This document shows positions 60,627 to 64,000 of a stretch of 64,000 nt of DNA, piece by piece. This DNA comes from Chloroflexota bacterium (GTDB lineage Bacteria; Chloroflexota; Dehalococcoidia; Lucifugimonadales; GCA-2722455). The first letter of the stretch is position 1. Every line of letters begins with the position of its first letter. The notes below the pieces were generated by a model. That model worked only from the letters and a program-made list of their open reading frames with translations, was not told the origin of the DNA and did no database searches. Position numbers and translations under genes: made by a program. Where the stretch lies: contig PBMB01000015.1 in the NCBI GenBank assembly GCA_002722455.1, forward strand, positions 1-64,000. Reading direction: 5' to 3'.

Positions 60627-60935
60627 ATGATTGATTATTTTGAAGAAGTAAAAAGAATATTAACAGCAGAGTTTATTATTAAAAATAAGCTTTTTAATTC
60701 ACACAGAGATACTATAAATCTTCAAGATTATTATTTTTTTAATGGAGCTTCTTTTTTTGTTTCGTTAAGTCAATATGATAATTACAATTTATTTGAAGAA
60801 ATCAAAAAGCAACAATGGCTATATAGGCATGATTTTGATAAATCAAAAAGCATTAATGATTTTGAAAATAAAATTTATGAGTATTTAAAAAAAGGAGATA
60901 AATATGAAGAAATTTATCTCCTTTATGTCAATTAG
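60627..60935 (+). CDS. Unknown small protein, 102 aa
   Basis: I choose the ATG at 60627 with AAAGGAG upstream. Soluble, aromatic-rich. Its last codons contain the stem of the opposing gene's terminator, and its stop overlaps that of the opposing gene by four bases. Confidence 0.6.
   Translation: MIDYFEEVKRILTAEFIIKNKLFNSHRDTINLQDYYFFNGASFFVSLSQYDNYNLFEEIKKQQWLYRHDFDKSKSINDFENKIYEYLKKGDKYEEIYLLYVN
60887..60924 (-). terminator. Terminator embedded in a convergent coding sequence
   Basis: AAAGGAGATAAAT / ATTTATCTCCTTT, 13 perfect pairs with an eight-base loop, followed on the minus strand by U7. It ends the TerD-like transcript while encoding the C-terminus of the 102-aa protein. Confidence 0.85.
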
Positions 60936-63067
60936 ACTATTGGTAAATAATCTAATATGTTTATTCTTTCGAATACATTATTCTCATTTGTATGCTTAAA
61001 CAAATAAGCTTTCTGTTTATTTTCAAGGTCACTTTCAAATAAAACTTTATTATCAGAATACCCAATGTAATGCTGATCGAAATTTATCTCAAAAGGTTCC
61101 AAGAAATTACTTTCGTCTATTTCCATTCTATTTTTAATATGACTAAATAAGTCATAAATAGAAGGCTGAGAATCAATATATTCTAAAAATGCAGGGAATT
61201 GCTCTTCCAGTCTTTGCGCATTTGAAGAAGCACTTGTTACATTTGCTGGCATATTTGCATCCAAGAAAATAACTTTTCTATTTTTAACGTCAACATAAGC
61301 GACATATTTAGTTAAAGAATTATCTTTAATGTCAAACATCATTTGACATCTGCTTGGTTCAAACAACTCCCCCTTTTGTGATTCTTCACAGAATTGCATT
61401 GCACCAAATACGGCAGGTGCTTGTGAAAATGGTTTAGAATTAAAAGATAATATTGACCATATTGCATATTTAACGCCTTTTTCTTCTAATTCTTCAAGAT
61501 TTAAATCTATTAATTGAGCACCTTGACCTTCTTTGTCATTTGATGGTAATGGATCACCAGAAAACAAAGAACCTTGAAATCCTCTATTCCAACAACAAGC
61601 ACCAACAGACTTGTAATTTTCGTTAAAAAAGTTCACTCCGTTATCAAACCAATGGTTCATTCTTTCGCCATTATTCCAGTAACTCGCTAATCTTACTGCT
61701 TTAATGTTTTCAGGAATATCAAACTCTGTTCCACGACCATAAAGATCAATTCTAAGATCGTTTGTAGGCATCTTAACTCTCTTAGTTTGTTTTGATAAAA
61801 CTATACCATTAGGGAACAATGGTGATAATTTTTCGTCAATTTTATCAGATATTTTTGACGTCAAAAACTCAATATCTTCTGATTTAAATTTAACCTTATT
61901 ATTTTCAATAAGTTGAAGTTTAGACCAAGAACCTTTAGGTGCGACAATTCTCACTTTTTTATCATTTTCAGTTTCTAAATATTTAGATAATTTTAAAAGT
62001 TGAGACACCGATAGTTTATCCATGTTTTTGGAAAACAATTCAAAAGCCATAATACCAAATACTGCGTATAATTGGTGAATATTTCTTAAATAAAATCCAG
62101 AAGATAATTTCAATGCTTCCGTCATTGCTCTTGGATCTTTTTGAGAAAGATAAAGTTTAAAATCAGATTCCAAACCTTTTATCTTCTTATTGTATAAAGA
62201 ATCATATACAGATTGAACTCTTTTGAATTTATAATCACTTGGATTCAACCTACCAAATAACTTTTTCCATAAATTCCTTTTCATAGAAACATCATGCTCT
62301 AACGTTTTACTATTCTCAAGCATAGACAGTAAGAATTTTCTTTCAGGACGTTTAAATGCTTTAAATCTTACTTTTTTTACAGGTGTAGAAAATTCGATTT
62401 CTGACCAAGCAAAAGCCAACCTTAATACATCCGTTGCGTTTTTTGCAAAAATAGGGATATTTTTATCAAGTGCTAACTTTGATAAACTCATTGCGTTTTC
62501 TTTGAATTTAAACTTATCAATATCTAAGTTTTGTGAAAATTCACACATTAGTGTCTCTGCTTGAAATGTTTGATTGTCATTCCACGCATTAGAACGATTC
62601 ATTAAAGAAATAAAGATTTCTTCGAATACTTCTTGGTTTGCAAGATTAAGAACTTTATATTCAACTTTTTCAGTTAAATCTTCTCTTGTATCTTCTTCTT
62701 CACGTAAATGATCATATTTAACGCCAAAGTAAATTAATATTTGTTTTACCACGTATTCTGATCTTGACATTGATAACACTTCTTCTGGAAAATTTTTGTA
62801 AACAACAAAATCAGAAATATTGTATTTTTCTCCTGTCACTTCTTTAAATGCAGGTTCCAAATTTTCCCAAAAAGAAATTAATTCTTCTCTCGACATTGTT
62901 TTCAAGACGTCAAAAACTTCCATTGATGGCATAAAACCATAATAGTTTATGTTAGACACAACAGTGGCTACTTCTGCCAAGTTGCTCGAAGTATTAATGT
63001 TTTCTTCCTTGTTTATTACAAGAAAGTTGTTTTGAATTGCTGTTATTGTTTTATTTAAGTTAGTCAT
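60932..63067 (-). CDS. TerD-like domain protein, 711 aa
   Basis: The C-terminal ~280 residues (about 425-700) match the TerD-like half of MXAN_6230/SCO0854-type proteins: DLRIDLYGRG, AVRLASYWN, GACCWNRGF, GAQLIDLNLEELEEKGVKYA, SFNSKPFSQAP, GELFEPSRCQMMFDI and NRKVIFLDAN. TerD domains bind calcium and belong to tellurium/stress and phage-resistance systems. The N-terminal 420 residues are helical, as in that family, without the RING region. No other ter genes are in the window. Confidence 0.7.
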   Translation of the reverse strand: MTNLNKTITAIQNNFLVINKEENINTSSNLAEVATVVSNINYYGFMPSMEVFDVLKTMSREELISFWENLEPAFKEVTGEKYNISDFVVYKNFPEEVLSMSRSEYVVKQILIYFGVKYDHLREEEDTREDLTEKVEYKVLNLANQEVFEEIFISLMNRSNAWNDNQTFQAETLMCEFSQNLDIDKFKFKENAMSLSKLALDKNIPIFAKNATDVLRLAFAWSEIEFSTPVKKVRFKAFKRPERKFLLSMLENSKTLEHDVSMKRNLWKKLFGRLNPSDYKFKRVQSVYDSLYNKKIKGLESDFKLYLSQKDPRAMTEALKLSSGFYLRNIHQLYAVFGIMAFELFSKNMDKLSVSQLLKLSKYLETENDKKVRIVAPKGSWSKLQLIENNKVKFKSEDIEFLTSKISDKIDEKLSPLFPNGIVLSKQTKRVKMPTNDLRIDLYGRGTEFDIPENIKAVRLASYWNNGERMNHWFDNGVNFFNENYKSVGACCWNRGFQGSLFSGDPLPSNDKEGQGAQLIDLNLEELEEKGVKYAIWSILSFNSKPFSQAPAVFGAMQFCEESQKGELFEPSRCQMMFDIKDNSLTKYVAYVDVKNRKVIFLDANMPANVTSASSNAQRLEEQFPAFLEYIDSQPSIYDLFSHIKNRMEIDESNFLEPFEINFDQHYIGYSDNKVLFESDLENKQKAYLFKHTNENNVFERINILDYLPIV

Positions 63068-63352
63068 AGTATTTTCCTCTTTTGAATTAAATAATTAAAA
63101 TTTAGTATATTGTTTGTCTACTGGGGGAAAAGGTGTTAACCAGTATATCCCGTAGCACGTAGTTTATTTACCATTTAAATTAAAGTTTTTACCTGTAAAA
63201 TAATCATATGTTTTTCAAGTAATTAATTTAATTTTACTCAACGATAATCATCTGTTTTTTTTTGTTGAGTTATCTAGCTGTATTTTAGTTTTTACTAATT
63301 TTAATTTTTTTTTATTCAATTGAATAAAATTACTAATTTTAACTTAATCATT

Positions 63353-63636
63353 AAAGGAAGCGTTAAAGTTAAAATTAGCTCGCTTTCGTCGTTAAACTAC
63401 TTGCTTGCCACTTCCTATAATCATATATAATAAGAAGGAACTTTAACTAGCCTTAGAGATTAAAAAAACAAAGGAAGTTATAAAGTGAATCTAGCTGCGT
63501 ATATTAAATAATCAGAAGGAACTTTATATAGCCTTTGTTTTGCAAGGAAGCGTCAAAGTGTTGCAAAATCAATCCCCTTTCGGGTTTTGATTCTTCTCTT
63601 CATTTTATCGTAAAAGAAGGAACTTTAACTAGCCTT
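63353..63636. repeat. Three alternating inverted-repeat units
   Basis: An R motif (AAGGAAGCGTTAAAGT and variants) at 63353, 63470 and 63543 alternates with an S motif (AAGGAACTTTAACTAGCCTT) at 63433, 63514 and 63615. R and S share complementary cores. In unit 2 both change together (TATAAAGT with ACTTTATA), as expected for a conserved RNA or DNA stem. No ORF is evident. The flanking 63068-63350 holds only A+T-rich sequence and a possible hairpin (CTACTGG ... CCAG ... GTAG) near 63118-63155. Confidence 0.6.
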
Positions 63637-63696
63637 GATTTCCACATATTAATGTCTATTTGTTATAATGTCAATGATTTTTTTTATTTTTTTTAA

Positions 63697-63733
63697 AAAA
63701 AAGGTTTACCAGGCTGGTAAACCCTTTTTCTTT
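63697..63733 (-). terminator. Terminator of the LysM gene
   Basis: AAAAAGGGTTTACCA / TGGTAAACCTTTTT type stem with a short loop and U run on the minus strand. Confidence 0.9.
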
Positions 63734-63741
63734 TTTATTTT

Positions 63742-64000
63742 TTAAAATGGCATTGTTAATTCTTGACCAATTTTAATTAAGTTGTTTGACAGAGAGTTAA
63801 CGATTTTAATCTCATTAACACTTACAGAATGTCTTTTAGCAATTCCATACAATGAATCACCTTTTTGGACTACATAGTTTCCATAGTTTTCATTTTTATT
63901 AACTAATAAATAACTACCTGCCTTTAATGTTGTTTGTGATACGCCATTATTCATTCTTGCTAATGAATGGATTTCCAAATCATGATCTTTTGCAATTTTT
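63742..64000 (-). CDS. LysM-repeat protein, C-terminal part (cut by window edge)
   Basis: The frame is open to the end of the window, so the N-terminus is missing. Visible sequence begins KIAKDHDLEIHSLARMNNG, the end of one LysM repeat, followed by a full LysM (YVVQKGDSLYGIAKRHSVS ... IKIGQELTMPF). LysM binds peptidoglycan. The arrangement of C-terminal repeats fits an MltD-like lytic transglycosylase or other wall hydrolase, but the catalytic part is not seen. Confidence 0.8.
   Translation of the reverse strand, partial: KIAKDHDLEIHSLARMNNGVSQTTLKAGSYLLVNKNENYGNYVVQKGDSLYGIAKRHSVSVNEIKIVNSLSNNLIKIGQELTMPF

Noticed and set aside
63118-63155. Known riboswitch upstream of the TerD-like gene
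   Set aside because: A modest hairpin with interrupted pairing can be drawn, but no consensus motif of a known class is visible.
63353-63636. CRISPR array
   Set aside because: Repeats are few, differ in sequence, alternate in orientation and have unequal spacers; no cas genes are nearby.

Overview
The window is very A+T-rich and uses the standard code (TGG for Trp, TGA as stop). It is Gram-negative in character: there is an outer-membrane porin, a lipoprotein with a lipobox, an NptA-type Na+/phosphate symporter and a FabA very close to the gammaproteobacterial enzyme. Promoters are sigma70-like, typically TATAAT a short way upstream of each gene, and most genes are single units closed by their own intrinsic terminator, with very frequent strand switches. 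I see no ribosomal proteins, rRNA, phage structural genes or transposases. Most proteins are unrecognised. A near-consensus parS site and a possible Rep-like protein favour a large accessory replicon (megaplasmid, chromid, phage-plasmid or jumbo phage) of a gammaproteobacterium. That assignment is inference, and a chromosomal segment is not excluded.

Layout. 0.2-11.6 kb: mostly unknown single genes, with a double thioredoxin/glutaredoxin-fold protein, a nucleotidyltransferase, an HD hydrolase and an MdaB-like flavoprotein. 11.7-13.5 kb: an array of 12 tRNA genes on the minus strand, preceded by two tiny ORFs. 13.5-20.3 kb: small unknown genes, an ADP-ribosyltransferase-like protein, a secreted fibrinogen-like protein and a remnant of its duplicate. 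20.4-31.7 kb: a biosynthesis-like neighbourhood with an adenylation-carrier-reductase protein, NadR, a three-gene operon (heme-oxygenase-like oxidase, aminocarboxypropyl transferase-like, GNAT), an asparagine synthetase and an MDR dehydrogenase, plus the parS-like site. 31.7-40.2 kb: PcfJ-like and other unknowns, a VOC protein and secreted coiled-coil proteins. 40.2-50.9 kb: FabA, DNA polymerase I, an exonuclease-DnaE fusion and a possible Rep protein with a T-rich repeat region. 50.9-64 kb: porin, lipoprotein, REC-TPR protein, NptA, TerD-like protein, a 280-bp repeat region and a LysM protein cut by the window edge.

The most striking feature is at 11.7-13.5 kb. The array decodes only Gln (UUG, five genes), Pro (UGG, four) and Trp (CCA, two), plus one tRNA-like gene with an abnormal anticodon arm. 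Directly upstream on the same strand lie two tiny ORFs with sigma70 promoters and Shine-Dalgarno sequences. Their peptides (17 and 25 residues) consist largely of Gln, Pro and Trp. The RNA between the first ORF and the tRNAs can form a pause hairpin, a competing antiterminator helix and an intrinsic terminator, which is the layout of a trp/his-type attenuator. I propose a tRNA operon controlled by leader-peptide attenuation that senses the same tRNAs it encodes.

Replication genes are also unusual. PolI keeps its 5' nuclease but appears to have lost the 3'-5' exonuclease residues. The DnaE-type polymerase carries a DnaQ-like exonuclease fused at its N-terminus and a PHP domain without its metal ligands.
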